A DNA stretch of 64,000 nucleotides. Source: Rhodospirillum sp. Lineage in GTDB: Bacteria; Pseudomonadota; Alphaproteobacteria; Rhodospirillales; Rhodospirillaceae. The translations under genes were made by a program, and so were the position numbers. The notes below the pieces were generated by a model that was given only the letters and a program-made list of their open reading frames with translations, did not search any database and was not told where the DNA came from. Positions within the stretch are counted from its first letter, which is position 1. Every line of letters starts with the position of its first letter. Shown piece by piece: positions 1 to 7,321 of the stretch. The DNA lies in the NCBI GenBank assembly GCA_021741145.1, contig JAIOYK010000022.1, positions 1-64,000 on the forward strand. The letters run 5' to 3'.

Positions 1-75
1 ACCGGCCTCCGCCTTCTGAGCATCCGTCAGCTCGTCGCTCGCTGACAACCACGCTTGAAATGTCTTTTGGTCCAT
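1..75 (-). CDS. IS1595-type transposase, N-terminal fragment running off the left edge
   Basis: Reading leftward from an ATG at 75, 25 codons stay open to the edge and begin MDQKTFQAWLSASDELTDAQ. This resembles the usual N-terminus of IS1595-family DDE transposases (M-D-x-x-T-F-x-x-W-L followed by a short helix ahead of a zinc ribbon). Everything downstream, including the zinc ribbon and catalytic residues, lies outside the window, so the family call rests on a short match. About 115 bp upstream, similarity to the neighbouring IS1380-type transposase stops abruptly, which suggests this element inserted into it. Confidence 0.5.
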   Translation of the reverse strand, partial: MDQKTFQAWLSASDELTDAQKAEAG

Positions 76-189
76 CGATCAGAACTCCCGCATTTCCGCC
101 ATTCTAGCATGAGTGCCTACGAAACGCGAATTGAGCCTAAAAGAAAAACTTTCGTCCAAGAGACATGCGCCATTTTCCTTCCACGGGAC
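1..189 (-). mobile_element. Probable end of an IS1595-type insertion sequence
   Basis: The segment holds the transposase start and its leader. The outer boundary is inferred from the point near 189-190 where the IS1380-type reading frame loses its family sequence right after the conserved C-P-R-G-D-M motif and runs into unrelated codons. The sequence just inside that point (GTGGAAGGAAAATGGCG on the minus strand) is the likely terminal repeat, but the partner end is outside the window, so it cannot be verified here. Confidence 0.4.
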
Positions 190-528
190 CATGTCGCCGC
201 GCGGGCAATAGAAGGCCTCGTATAGGACACGTGGCATCAGATCACGGGGCTCGGCCTGGTCCGTTCCTTCGAAGGACTTTCGGGCGTCGCGCATGGCCTC
301 GGTGACGTGCGGGGCGTTCCCATCGAGCGAGGTGACGAGGAAGCGCATGCGCCGCTCCTGGCCTTCCTTGTGGAGCACCTTGGCGATCACATGGCGCGAC
401 CGGTTCCAACTTTTGGATCGGGTCTTGTGGGTGAAATGGCCGAAAACCTGGGTGGTGGCGTTGGTCTCGAGGACCTCCAGCGCCGCGCGGGAGTGGATTT
501 TCCGTGCTTTGTGCACGAGGACGGTGTT

Positions 529-570
529 CCGGGGCGGACCGAGGATATACCGGGGCGGACCGAGGATATA
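529..570. repeat. 21-bp perfect tandem duplication inside the IS1380 remnant
   Basis: The units 529-549 and 550-570 are identical (ccggggcggaccgaggatat plus a). In the transposase frame this doubles seven residues, Y-I-L-G-P-P-R, just after the G-V-D-Y motif. A multiple-of-three slippage or recombination duplication is the simplest explanation. Confidence 0.85.
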
Positions 571-654
571 GTCGACGCCGTTGGCCTCGCACCAGCGCAT
601 CAGATTTCCCCGGACGAAGCCGGAATCGCCGCGCACGAGAATGTCCACCTTGGG

Positions 655-763
655 CTAGTGCACCGACGCTTTCAAAAGATTCATCGGGCAGTGCACTAGG
701 GTTTTGATTATGCATCAACTTTCCAAACTCCGGCTGAAGCCTTTGTTTGGGTCGATGCACTAG
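655..763. mobile_element. MITE-like 109-bp insertion in the IS1380 remnant
   Basis: The ends are inverted repeats: ctagtgcaccgacgc at 655-669 and gggtcgatgcactag at 749-763 match at 13 of 15 positions once one is reverse-complemented. An internal copy of tgcactag sits at 692-699. The segment lies exactly between transposase codons for R-I-R-K-S and P-K-V-D-I-L-V-R-G-D-S. The flanking CTAG is present at both ends and may be a target duplication. No coding capacity is visible. It looks like a small non-autonomous element, but the mobilising transposase is unknown. Confidence 0.55.
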
Positions 764-1181
764 GATTTCCGGATGCGCGTAGCGATCCGTTTGATTGCTC
801 CCTTGGCCCCTTTGGCGCCATCCACAGTGCCATGGCGGAGTTTCGCCAACAGCGGGTGGGGGGCCGCAGGTGACATAGAGTGGGAGGAAGCAGTGATGTT
901 CCCCCGCCTTCGCGGGGGCAGGCTCCGTACCCGTGAAAGAACCCGCCGATCTGGTTTCCGTGGGTTTCGATGTCCGTGGCATCGATATCCAGGGTGATCC
1001 GTTCGGGCGGGCTGTCGTGGCTTTCCGGCCCGAAAAACACCCTGTAATTTTTCACCTACCCCGAATTCTAACCTAACTCCATATTATCATTAACTTTTTT
1101 TAAGGATAGTCACCGGTCCCGTGACTTTTCCGGGGGAAAGCGCGCCCGCGGGATCAACGCGCCCCTTGACCAGGGCCGGAA

Positions 1182-2258
1182 TCACCGAGTGCCGACCGAG
1201 GGGACCGCGGCGCCCAGGGTCCGGGGCTTGTCGACCAGGGCATCGGTGACGCCCGCCCCCGCCCACATGGCCGCGAGCGCGGCCCAGGCGGTCAGGGAGA
1301 GGACCGAACCACCGGTGACCCCCGCGCCGACGGCGCAGCCCCCCGCCAGCATGCCGCCGAAACCCATCAGAGCCGCGCCGACCATGTAACGGGTCATGCC
1401 CGTCGACGCGTCGAAGGCCTGGAAGCGAAAGGACCCGGACGTCACCGCCGACAGCAGGGAGCCCAGGAACACGCCGGGCACCAGCCCGATTCCGAATTCC
1501 GGGGCGACCGAGGGTTGGGTGATCAGGGCCATCAGGGTGTCCGCCGAGGGGCCGGTGAAGGTAACACCCACCACGGGAACCGGTTCGAAGGCGGTGGAGG
1601 ACAAGGCCTGGGTATAGGCCCAGGCCAACGCGATGGCACCGCCCACCCCCGCGGCGGCCAGGGCCAGGGGGCGGGCCAAGGGGCTTCGCCACAGGACAAC
1701 CAGCGCGAGACCGACCGTCATCGCCCCCAGAAGCAGACCCGTTCCTTGGGGCAACAGCGCGGACAAGTTCCGCGCCTCCGGACCGATGATCCACAGGCGG
1801 GACAGGCCCTCGCGCAGGGGAGAGAGGACGCCAGTCAGGCTCGCCTGGGCGACCACCGTGACCACCAGCCCGGTGACCAGGGCGCGCATGTTGCCCGTGC
1901 CGGACAGCACCAGCAGGCGGCTGGCGCAGCCCCGGGACAAGATCATCCCGATGCCGAACAACAGGCCCCCGACCAGCGCCCCCGACAGGGTTCCCGCCGA
2001 AGTGACCTGGCGAACGTCGCGAAGGGAGAGGATCCCGGTCGTCACCTCGATTTGGGTCAGCAGGAGAGTCACGCCAAAGACCGTCAGCCAGATGGCGACC
2101 TTTGGACCGATGGATCCCCGCCAGAACTCGATGGTGGCGGCGCGCAGGCAGAATTGGCTCCGCTGGGCGCAAAAGCCGAAGATCAGGCCGACCACCAGTC
2201 CCCCAACCCCCGCCTTCTCCAAATCCCCCAGGACGTCGGACATGAACCAAGCTTCCAT
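1182..2258 (-). CDS. YeeE/YedE (TsuA-type) sulfur-compound transporter, first copy
   Basis: A 358-residue, very hydrophobic membrane protein of the YeeE/YedE family, whose characterised members (TsuA) import thiosulfate by relay of its sulfur between conserved cysteines. The family cysteines are visible: C-A-Q-R-S-Q-F-C-L-R near residue 35, S-R-G-C-A-S-R near 110 and G-G-C-A-V-G-A-G near 310. The ATG at 2258 is chosen because AGGGGGG lies about four bases upstream; a longer frame upstream has no such signal. It faces a second family member across a 250-bp gap and sits beside the sox locus, so it probably supplies or clears reduced sulfur for that pathway. The exact substrate is inferred. Confidence 0.85.
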   Translation of the reverse strand: MEAWFMSDVLGDLEKAGVGGLVVGLIFGFCAQRSQFCLRAATIEFWRGSIGPKVAIWLTVFGVTLLLTQIEVTTGILSLRDVRQVTSAGTLSGALVGGLLFGIGMILSRGCASRLLVLSGTGNMRALVTGLVVTVVAQASLTGVLSPLREGLSRLWIIGPEARNLSALLPQGTGLLLGAMTVGLALVVLWRSPLARPLALAAAGVGGAIALAWAYTQALSSTAFEPVPVVGVTFTGPSADTLMALITQPSVAPEFGIGLVPGVFLGSLLSAVTSGSFRFQAFDASTGMTRYMVGAALMGFGGMLAGGCAVGAGVTGGSVLSLTAWAALAAMWAGAGVTDALVDKPRTLGAAVPSVGTR

Positions 2259-2300
2259 GATTCCCCCCTGGAATAAGTCGACTTTTTTGTTCGTGCCAGT

Positions 2301-2330
2301 ATAGGCTAAACCCGGATAGGCTAGATCCGG
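2301..2330. repeat. Two 15-bp direct repeats in the divergent transporter promoter region
   Basis: ataggctaaacccgg (2301-2315) is followed immediately by ataggctagatccgg (2316-2330), 13 of 15 identical. They lie in the 250-bp space between the two oppositely oriented YeeE/YedE genes. A tandem regulator site is plausible, possibly for the nearby ArsR-type SoxR, but no binding evidence exists in the sequence itself. Confidence 0.5.
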
Positions 2331-2508
2331 AACAGTGTCTTTACATAGAAAAAAATGAATGCGACCATCGGTCGCGTCGAAGCCCTTATGGAAGACTGTC
2401 CGGAAAGGATGGCCATCATGGGGCGAGTCGCGCTTGCGGGACCCTTGGAAGACAGCCGGTTTCAGGCCGGGCTTTTGGGGGCGGACGGAGGCGGAAGGGA
2501 GGGACGAA

Positions 2509-3585
2509 ATGGAGATGTCCGTGGCGACGATGGTCGCCCTAGGCGGACTCCTGGGCGGAGTCTTTCTGGGAATAGCCTCGCGCTGGGGACGCTTTTGCAC
2601 CCTGGGCGCCCTGGAGGACGGCTTTTACGGCCACGATTTCCGGCGCTTGCGGGCCTGGGCCTTGGCCATCGCCATGGGCATGGCCATCACCCATTTCGCG
2701 TGGTGGTCCGGCCTCGTTTCCCTGGAGGACAGTTTTGTCCTCACGACACCTTTCGCGCCCCTGGGTCTGGTGGTTGGTGGCGTGGTCTTCGGCTTTGGCA
2801 TGGCCCTGACCGGGACCTGTCCCTTCGGTGTTCTGGCCCGGGTGGGGGGGGGGGATCTGCGCTCGGTCATCGTGTTGTTGGTCATCGCCGTGGCGGGTTA
2901 CGCCACCATGGTGGGGATCCTCAGTCCTCTGCGAATCGCCATATTCGAGCCTTGGACCCTGGCCCTGGGGCGGAACCAGCACATGGGGCATCTTCTCTCC
3001 GAGGCCCTGGGGCTACCGCTGACCGTTCCCCTGGTACTATGCGCCATCGCCGGATTGCTGTGGTGGGCGTTACGGGACAGGGCGTTCCGGCACACGCCGC
3101 GCTATTGGATCTCGGGGTTGATCGTCGGCGCCGCCATTGGCTCGGGCTTCCTGGTGACGGGCCTGGGCGCTAGGGAAACCTTCGAGATCATCCCCATCAA
3201 GTCCCATACCTTCGTCGCGCCGACGGGGCAGGCGGTGCTCTACGCCATGACCCAATCCAACCGGGGATTCGATTTCGGCGTGGCCGCCCTGATCGGAGTG
3301 ATTCTCGGCGCCTGGGGAACAACCCTCGCCCGGCGAACCTTCGAGTGGGAGGCCTGCGATGACGTGCGCGAATTGGGCCGCCATATGACCGGTGGGGTCT
3401 TGATGGGCGTGGGCGGCATCCTGGCGGTGGGCTGTTCCGTCGGTCAGGGGTTGACCGCGGCGTCGGCCTTCGCCCTGTCCGCGCCGTTGGCCATGCTGGC
3501 CATGGCCCTGGGTGCCCGGGCGGGTTTGGGGTTTTTGGTGGAAGGGCGGCTGTTCCCTGGATTTCCCGGGCGGGCCAAACCCTGA
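2509..3585 (+). CDS. YeeE/YedE (TsuA-type) sulfur-compound transporter, second copy
   Basis: A 358-residue polytopic membrane protein with the same fold and length as the divergent gene at 1182-2258. Family cysteine motifs are S-R-W-G-R-F-C-T-L-G near residue 30, T-G-T-C-P-F-G near 103 and V-G-C-S-V-G-Q-G near 308. Transport of thiosulfate or another small sulfur species across the inner membrane is the expected role. The ATG at 2509 follows GGGAGGGACGA; earlier in-frame starts would add about 50 residues of non-hydrophobic leader unlike the family. It ends ten bases before the convergent soxR gene. Confidence 0.85.
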   Translation: MEMSVATMVALGGLLGGVFLGIASRWGRFCTLGALEDGFYGHDFRRLRAWALAIAMGMAITHFAWWSGLVSLEDSFVLTTPFAPLGLVVGGVVFGFGMALTGTCPFGVLARVGGGDLRSVIVLLVIAVAGYATMVGILSPLRIAIFEPWTLALGRNQHMGHLLSEALGLPLTVPLVLCAIAGLLWWALRDRAFRHTPRYWISGLIVGAAIGSGFLVTGLGARETFEIIPIKSHTFVAPTGQAVLYAMTQSNRGFDFGVAALIGVILGAWGTTLARRTFEWEACDDVRELGRHMTGGVLMGVGGILAVGCSVGQGLTAASAFALSAPLAMLAMALGARAGLGFLVEGRLFPGFPGRAKP

Positions 3586-3595
3586 ACCGCGGCGG

Positions 3596-3961
3596 TTAGC
3601 GGTCGGACCGCTTCCGGCAAAAGCGATCATGGAGCAGGTGGACGAAGGCTTCCGCTTCCCCCTCCACGAGGTTGTAATAGACCTGCTTTCCGACCCGTCG
3701 GGTGGTGACCAGATTGTCCTCGCGCAGGCGGCTGAGTTGTTGGGAAACCGCGGGTTGCCGTTCCGACAGAAGGTGTTCCAATTCCCCAACGCTGCGTTCA
3801 CGGACGGCGAGCCAGCAGAGAATCTTTAGCCTGGCCGGATGGGCCATGGCCTTCAGCAGGCTGGCCGCCTCGTCGATCCCCTCCAGGACATCGTCCTCTT
3901 CCCCGGACAACGCATGGGGTGGTTCGGGCGGCTCTGTCTCGATCCTGTTCAAACTGACCAC
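3596..3961 (-). CDS. soxR: SoxR, ArsR-family persulfide-responsive repressor
   Basis: A 121-residue winged-helix protein. The core H-P-A-R-L-K-I-L-C-W-L, R-Q-P-A-V-S-Q-Q-L-S-R-L-R and V-G-K-Q-V-Y-Y-N-L are typical of the SqrR/BigR/SoxR branch of ArsR repressors. Cysteines fall at residues 49 and 115, a spacing of 66, the same as the C41/C107 pair that forms a tetrasulfide bridge in SqrR. It should therefore release DNA when reactive sulfur accumulates. A GTG start at 3961 is chosen, preceded by AAGGAACG. It is the last gene of a leftward soxS-glcG-soxR unit opposite the sox structural operon, the arrangement known from Paracoccus apart from the extra glcG gene. Confidence 0.88.
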   Translation of the reverse strand: MVSLNRIETEPPEPPHALSGEEDDVLEGIDEAASLLKAMAHPARLKILCWLAVRERSVGELEHLLSERQPAVSQQLSRLREDNLVTTRRVGKQVYYNLVEGEAEAFVHLLHDRFCRKRSDR

Positions 3962-4054
3962 CGTTCCTTGCCGCGACCATCCTTACCCATTCCGGTCCTT
4001 GGGGAATAGCACCGCGGGGAAGGCCGCGTCCAGTGGAAGGCCATGGGGAAGCAA

Positions 4055-4085
4055 GGGAAGGAGCCGCCTTGCCGCGCTCCTTCCC
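4055..4085 (-). terminator. Hairpin between glcG-like gene and soxR
   Basis: A perfect 10-bp stem (gggaaggagc at 4055-4064, gctccttccc at 4076-4085) with an 11-base loop lies just past the stop of the GlcG-like gene on the minus strand. There is no run of T after it, so it may act as a partial terminator, an attenuator or an mRNA-stability element that lowers soxR expression relative to the genes before it. Confidence 0.45.
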
Positions 4086-4103
4086 ACTTCCTTCGACCTT
4101 TGT

Positions 4104-4628
4104 CTAGAACTCCAAGTCCACCGCGACACGTTCCAACCCCGCCTCCGCGCAGGACTGGTCATCGGCGCCCGATGGCGCGCCGGATACGCCGATACCCCCC
4201 AGAAGACTGCCTTGGGCGTTGACGACGATGCCCCCCCCCAGCATCAGGGCGTTGGTGATCTGACGGGCGCCGAAGGCTTCCGAGCCCGGTTGGGTGGTCT
4301 CGGCCAGATCGAGGGTGTTGGCCTTGAAGCTGACGGCGGTCCAGGCCTTGCGTTGGGCCGTGTCCGGGGTGTGGACTCCGGCCAGACGGTCCCGCGCCAG
4401 GGCCTGGACCGCGCCAGAGCGGTCGACAACCGCCACGGCGACCTGGAACCCCTTCTCTCGGCAGGCCTCCATGGCGGCGGTGACGATGTCGAGCGCCGTT
4501 TCCGGGGTCATGGCCTTCACGTCGAAGGTGCGGGGTTGGTCTTGGGCTCGAGCTTGGATCGGCGCGGCCACGAGCAGGCCCAGGCCGGTCAGAGGAATGA
4601 CGAGGGCGCGAATCAATGGGGTCATCAT
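4104..4628 (-). CDS. Secreted GlcG/HbpS-family protein
   Basis: A 174-residue protein with a signal peptide (M-M-T-P-L-I-R-A-L-V-I-P-L-T then a hydrophobic run ending A-R-A-Q). A GlcG/HbpS (DUF336) domain follows: A-V-A-V-V-D-R-S-G near residue 70, the A-x-x-K-A-W-T-A-V-S-F stretch, and G-G-I-V-V-N-A-Q-G then G-G-I-G-V-S-G-A near the end. Some family members bind haem or cobalamin, but most have no known job. The ATG at 4628 follows AAGGGAGG. It lies between soxS and soxR, a position not usual for that pair, which suggests a periplasmic role linked to sulfur oxidation or haem handling for the Sox cytochromes. Confidence 0.8.
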   Translation of the reverse strand: MMTPLIRALVIPLTGLGLLVAAPIQARAQDQPRTFDVKAMTPETALDIVTAAMEACREKGFQVAVAVVDRSGAVQALARDRLAGVHTPDTAQRKAWTAVSFKANTLDLAETTQPGSEAFGARQITNALMLGGGIVVNAQGSLLGGIGVSGAPSGADDQSCAEAGLERVAVDLEF

Positions 4629-4672
4629 GGGGGCCTCCCTTGGGGGGTCCGTCGGTTGCACGCGGACCGGTT

Positions 4673-5143
4673 TTATTGGGACATGGTCCGACCTTCGCTC
4701 CCGGATGGAGGGAGCCCGGAGTCGGAGGGACCGGAACTGGAGGGGAGATTGGACTCGATCAACTGTCCCAACATGGGCCAGATGAAATGCTCACCCGGAT
4801 AGCCTCTCAGGCGGGCCAATTCGCGCCCGTTCTCCACAAGGATGAACGTGGGGGTCAGGTGCTCCCGGGGGATGGCCGACAGGTCTTCCGGCCACCCCTC
4901 GGCGATGTCGACTCGGCGCATGGGCACACGTTTCCCCTCCTTGGTTCCGGCCCAGGCGGGCAAGATGTCGCGGCGCACCTTGGCGCACCAGGGACAGCCG
5001 GGTTGTTCCACGAACAGCAGCTCCGCGGCATTGGCCAAGGGGGCTGGAAGGGCCAGCCAAAGCAAGGCCGCGGCCAGGAAAATCCCGGAGAAGCGGAGCG
5101 CCGAAAACGGGCGCGAACCGGTGGGGGACGTGTGGGGTGTCAT
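4673..5143 (-). CDS. soxS: SoxS, periplasmic thioredoxin
   Basis: A 156-residue protein with an N-terminal hydrophobic signal or anchor (F-L-A-A-A-L-L-W-L-A-L-P-A-P-L-A-N-A) and a small thioredoxin domain. The active site is Q-P-G-C-P-W-C-A-K-V, and a cis-proline loop is visible at L-T-P-T-F-I-L-V. SoxS in Paracoccus keeps the carrier cysteine of SoxY reduced, drawing electrons from SoxV. The ATG at 5143 is chosen because the signal peptide starts soon after it; an alternative start near 5203 would add a cysteine-containing leader. It is the first gene leftward of the divergent sox promoter. Confidence 0.8.
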   Translation of the reverse strand: MTPHTSPTGSRPFSALRFSGIFLAAALLWLALPAPLANAAELLFVEQPGCPWCAKVRRDILPAWAGTKEGKRVPMRRVDIAEGWPEDLSAIPREHLTPTFILVENGRELARLRGYPGEHFIWPMLGQLIESNLPSSSGPSDSGLPPSGSEGRTMSQ

Positions 5144-5172
5144 GGCGGATATCCCTGACGCCGTCGAAAGCG

Positions 5173-5202
5173 GGATTGCAACACATATAAAATCTTGCAT
5201 AC
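5173..5202 (+). promoter_or_regulatory. Candidate promoter for soxVW
   Basis: The gap between soxS and soxV is locally AT-rich. It contains ttgcaa and tacaat separated by 18 bases, a fair match to a housekeeping -35/-10 pair firing rightward into soxV. This is also where a SoxR operator would be expected, but no clear palindrome is visible, so the operator is not placed. Confidence 0.4.
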
Positions 5203-5287
5203 AATAACCTTCTGAAGCAAGTGCCGCGCTCACTGGTCCCAAAAAGGGGCCTTTGGAACAAAAAGGGCGACGGCTGGGAGGTTTCAT

Positions 5288-6022
5288 ATGTTGGATGTTG
5301 GCTTGGGGGCCGCCTTGGCGGCTGGGATTCTGTCATTTATTTCCCCCTGTGTTCTGCCCATCGTGCCCCCTTATCTGGCCTATCTGGCGGGGTTGGGGTT
5401 CGATGACCTGCGCACGGAGGGCCCCGCGCCGGGGCAGGGGCGCCGCGTGATTTTTTCGGCCGCGGCCTTCGTCGCCGGCTTCACGGTGGTCTTCGTCGCG
5501 CTGGGCGCGACGGCCAGCCTCATCGGCCAAACCGTGGCCCAGTATTTCGACGTGCTGTCCATGGTCGCCGGGGGGGTAATCCTGGTCATGGGGCTGCATT
5601 TCGTTGGGATCCTGCGGATTGGCCTGCTGTACCGGGATGCCCGCATACAGGTGGAGCGCAAACCCGCCGGTCTGGCGGGGGCCTTCCTCATGGGGCTGGC
5701 TTTCGCTTTCGGTTGGACGCCCTGCGTGGGGCCGGTGCTGGCGGCGATCCTGTTCCTCGCCGGAACCAGTGATACCGCCTGGACCGGAGCTGGGCTTCTG
5801 GTGGCCTATTCCATGGGAATCGGCCTACCGTTCCTGTTGGCGGCGGCCTTCGCGACTCGATTCCTGTCCTGGGCGGCCCGCTTCCGGCGTCACCTGGGGA
5901 CGGTGGAGAAGGTCATGGGGGGATTCCTGATCCTGACGGGACTGCTGTTCATGACCGGCCAGATGAAGGAGATCTCCTTCTGGCTGCTGGAGACGTTCCC
6001 CATTTTCAACGAACTCGGATAA
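5288..6022 (+). CDS. soxV: SoxV, CcdA-type membrane electron transporter
   Basis: A 244-residue integral membrane protein of the CcdA/DsbD family with about six membrane segments. The two redox cysteines sit in S-F-I-S-P-C-V-L-P-I near residue 20 and G-W-T-P-C-V-G-P-V near residue 145. It carries electrons from cytoplasmic thioredoxin to periplasmic SoxW and SoxS, which maintain the Sox carrier thiol. The ATG at 5288 is preceded by GGGAGG. soxW begins 12 bases after its stop, so the two are surely co-transcribed. Confidence 0.9.
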   Translation: MLDVGLGAALAAGILSFISPCVLPIVPPYLAYLAGLGFDDLRTEGPAPGQGRRVIFSAAAFVAGFTVVFVALGATASLIGQTVAQYFDVLSMVAGGVILVMGLHFVGILRIGLLYRDARIQVERKPAGLAGAFLMGLAFAFGWTPCVGPVLAAILFLAGTSDTAWTGAGLLVAYSMGIGLPFLLAAAFATRFLSWAARFRRHLGTVEKVMGGFLILTGLLFMTGQMKEISFWLLETFPIFNELG

Positions 6023-6033
6023 GGGAGGGTGTC

Positions 6034-6636
6034 ATGGGATTTCCATGGCGGATGTGCGTGATCGTCGCCGGTCTGGCGCTGGTGACCCTGGGGGAACCGG
6101 GGGCCGCGTCAGCCTCCACCATGGGGGAGGATGGTCTGCATAAGGAGGACTGGTTCGCCCTGACCTTCAAGGACGTGGGCGAGGACATCAAGGCCGCGAA
6201 GGAGTCCAACAAGCGCCTCGTTCTGGTCTTTGAACAGCGGGGCTGCATCTACTGCGCCAAGATGCACGAAACCCTTCTGACCGACCCCGAGGTGAGCGAT
6301 TTCATCAAGGCGAATTTCATAGTCGTCCAATACAACCTCTTCGGTGACGAAGAAGTGGTTGATATCGATGGTGAGGTACTGACAGAAAAAACCGCCGCCC
6401 GGAAGTGGGGCGTGGTGTTCACCCCGACCCTGCTGTTCATGCCTGAAATGGCGCCGGAAGAGGGAAGCGCATCGTCGGTCGCCGTGGCGACCATGCCCGG
6501 GGCCTTCGGAAAGTGGACATTTCTCAACATGTTCCGCTGGGTCCAGGAGAAGGGCTACGACGGCGAGGAGCACTTCCAGAAGTACCATGCCCGTGTCATC
6601 GCCGAGCTGCGCGCCGCTGGAAAACTGGTGGATTGA
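6034..6636 (+). CDS. soxW: SoxW, periplasmic thioredoxin
   Basis: A 200-residue secreted thioredoxin-fold protein. A signal peptide (C-V-I-V-A-G-L-A-L-V-T-L-G) ends around A-S-A-S. The redox motif is Q-R-G-C-I-Y-C-A-K-M-H and the cis-proline segment is V-V-F-T-P-T-L-L-F-M-P. It is larger than SoxS, as in other sox loci. It is thought to accept electrons from SoxV and reduce oxidised Sox proteins. Its place directly after soxV supports the assignment. Confidence 0.87.
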   Translation: MGFPWRMCVIVAGLALVTLGEPGAASASTMGEDGLHKEDWFALTFKDVGEDIKAAKESNKRLVLVFEQRGCIYCAKMHETLLTDPEVSDFIKANFIVVQYNLFGDEEVVDIDGEVLTEKTAARKWGVVFTPTLLFMPEMAPEEGSASSVAVATMPGAFGKWTFLNMFRWVQEKGYDGEEHFQKYHARVIAELRAAGKLVD

Positions 6637-6682
6637 AAGTCCGACAATCGTGGTGCGATGCAAAACATTCAAGAAATTATAT

Positions 6683-6694
6683 ATCAAGCTTGAT
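6683..6694. promoter_or_regulatory. Palindrome in an AT-rich promoter region upstream of soxX
   Basis: The perfect palindrome atcaagcttgat sits in an AT-rich stretch (about 6660-6705) in the 147-bp gap between soxW and soxX. In Paracoccus, SoxR binds both the soxS-soxV and soxW-soxX gaps, so this is the natural place for the second operator. Whether this palindrome is the actual site is inference. Confidence 0.4.
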
Positions 6695-6783
6695 CTATGT
6701 ATCGCGACCGGGTAGCGTTGCATGGAGGACAAAGAAAGGCGGCCGGTTCAAGGGTCCGCCCCCTCAGGGAGGAAGTCGGTTCA

Positions 6784-7266
6784 ATGAAACGTACAGTCAC
6801 CAAATCCATTGTGGTCGGATGCTTGGCGGTCCTGGCGTCCGTTCCAGTGACGGTCGCGGCTGGAGGGGCGGCGACCGTCGCCCCCGACGACGTGGCCTTC
6901 ACCGATCTCACGGTCACCGCGCCGGTCTCCGCGCCGCCTGGGGATCCGGTCCGTGGGGCGGAGGTTTTCGTCAGTCGGTCCCTGGGCAATTGCTTGGCCT
7001 GCCACGAGGTGACGGTTCTGAAAAAGGAGCTGTTCCATGGCAATGTGGGACCCAGTCTGGATGGCGCGGGGGATCGTTGGTCCGTCGCTCAACTGCGGGC
7101 CATCGTCGTCGACGCCAAGAAAGTCTTTGGGCCGGAGGCCATGATGCCCGGGTTCTATTCGAACCATGTCGGACTTCATGTGGACAAGGAACACGCTGGC
7201 AAGACGATCCTTACCGCCGATCAGGTGGAAGATGTCGTGGCCTTCCTCGTCACGCTCAAGGAATAG
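6784..7266 (+). CDS. soxX: SoxX, monohaem cytochrome c subunit of SoxXA
   Basis: A 160-residue secreted c-type cytochrome. A signal peptide (S-I-V-V-G-C-L-A-V-L-A-S-V-P-V-T-V-A-A) precedes a single haem site, N-C-L-A-C-H-E. M-M-P-G-F-Y-S downstream supplies the likely methionine ligand. With SoxA it forms the cytochrome that oxidatively couples thiosulfate to the SoxY cysteine and receives the electrons. The ATG at 6784 follows AGGGAGGAAG. It heads the soxXYZA block. Confidence 0.9.
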   Translation: MKRTVTKSIVVGCLAVLASVPVTVAAGGAATVAPDDVAFTDLTVTAPVSAPPGDPVRGAEVFVSRSLGNCLACHEVTVLKKELFHGNVGPSLDGAGDRWSVAQLRAIVVDAKKVFGPEAMMPGFYSNHVGLHVDKEHAGKTILTADQVEDVVAFLVTLKE

Positions 7267-7321
7267 GGCTGGGCGTCCGGTATTCCAGGTTCCGCACGTT
7301 TTTTTATTAGGAGAGAAATCG

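Larger units (their letters stand above)
190..1055 (-). pseudogene. Decayed IS1380-family transposase
   Basis: Minus-strand fragments in three frames carry IS1380 hallmarks. Near 990 is L-D-I-D-A-T-D-x-E-T-H-G-N-Q with G-F-F-H-G-Y. Near 880 is F-L-P-L-Y-V-T-C-G-P. Near 810 is L-A-K-L-R-H-G-T-V-D-G. Near 640 is I-L-V-R-G-D-S-G-F, then M-R-W-C-E-x-N-G-V-D-Y-I-L-G, and near 195 C-P-R-G-D-M. At least two frameshifts (about 860-905) split it, the N-terminal hundred or so residues are missing, the C-terminus is cut by the neighbouring element, and a 109-bp insertion and a 21-bp duplication sit inside. It cannot make a working transposase. Confidence 0.8.

Noticed and set aside
242-982. Long minus-strand open frame across the IS1380 area
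   Set aside because: Only scattered parts match the transposase; the rest is proline- and arginine-rich out-of-frame translation. It is part of the pseudogene, not a separate gene.
1056-1181. Possible terminator after the first YeeE/YedE gene
   Set aside because: Only a six-base stem can be drawn on the minus strand and it is followed by A rather than T residues in that direction.
2359-2508. N-terminal extension of the second YeeE/YedE protein
   Set aside because: The added 50 residues are not membrane-like and lack a ribosome site, while GGGAGGGACGA precedes the ATG at 2509.
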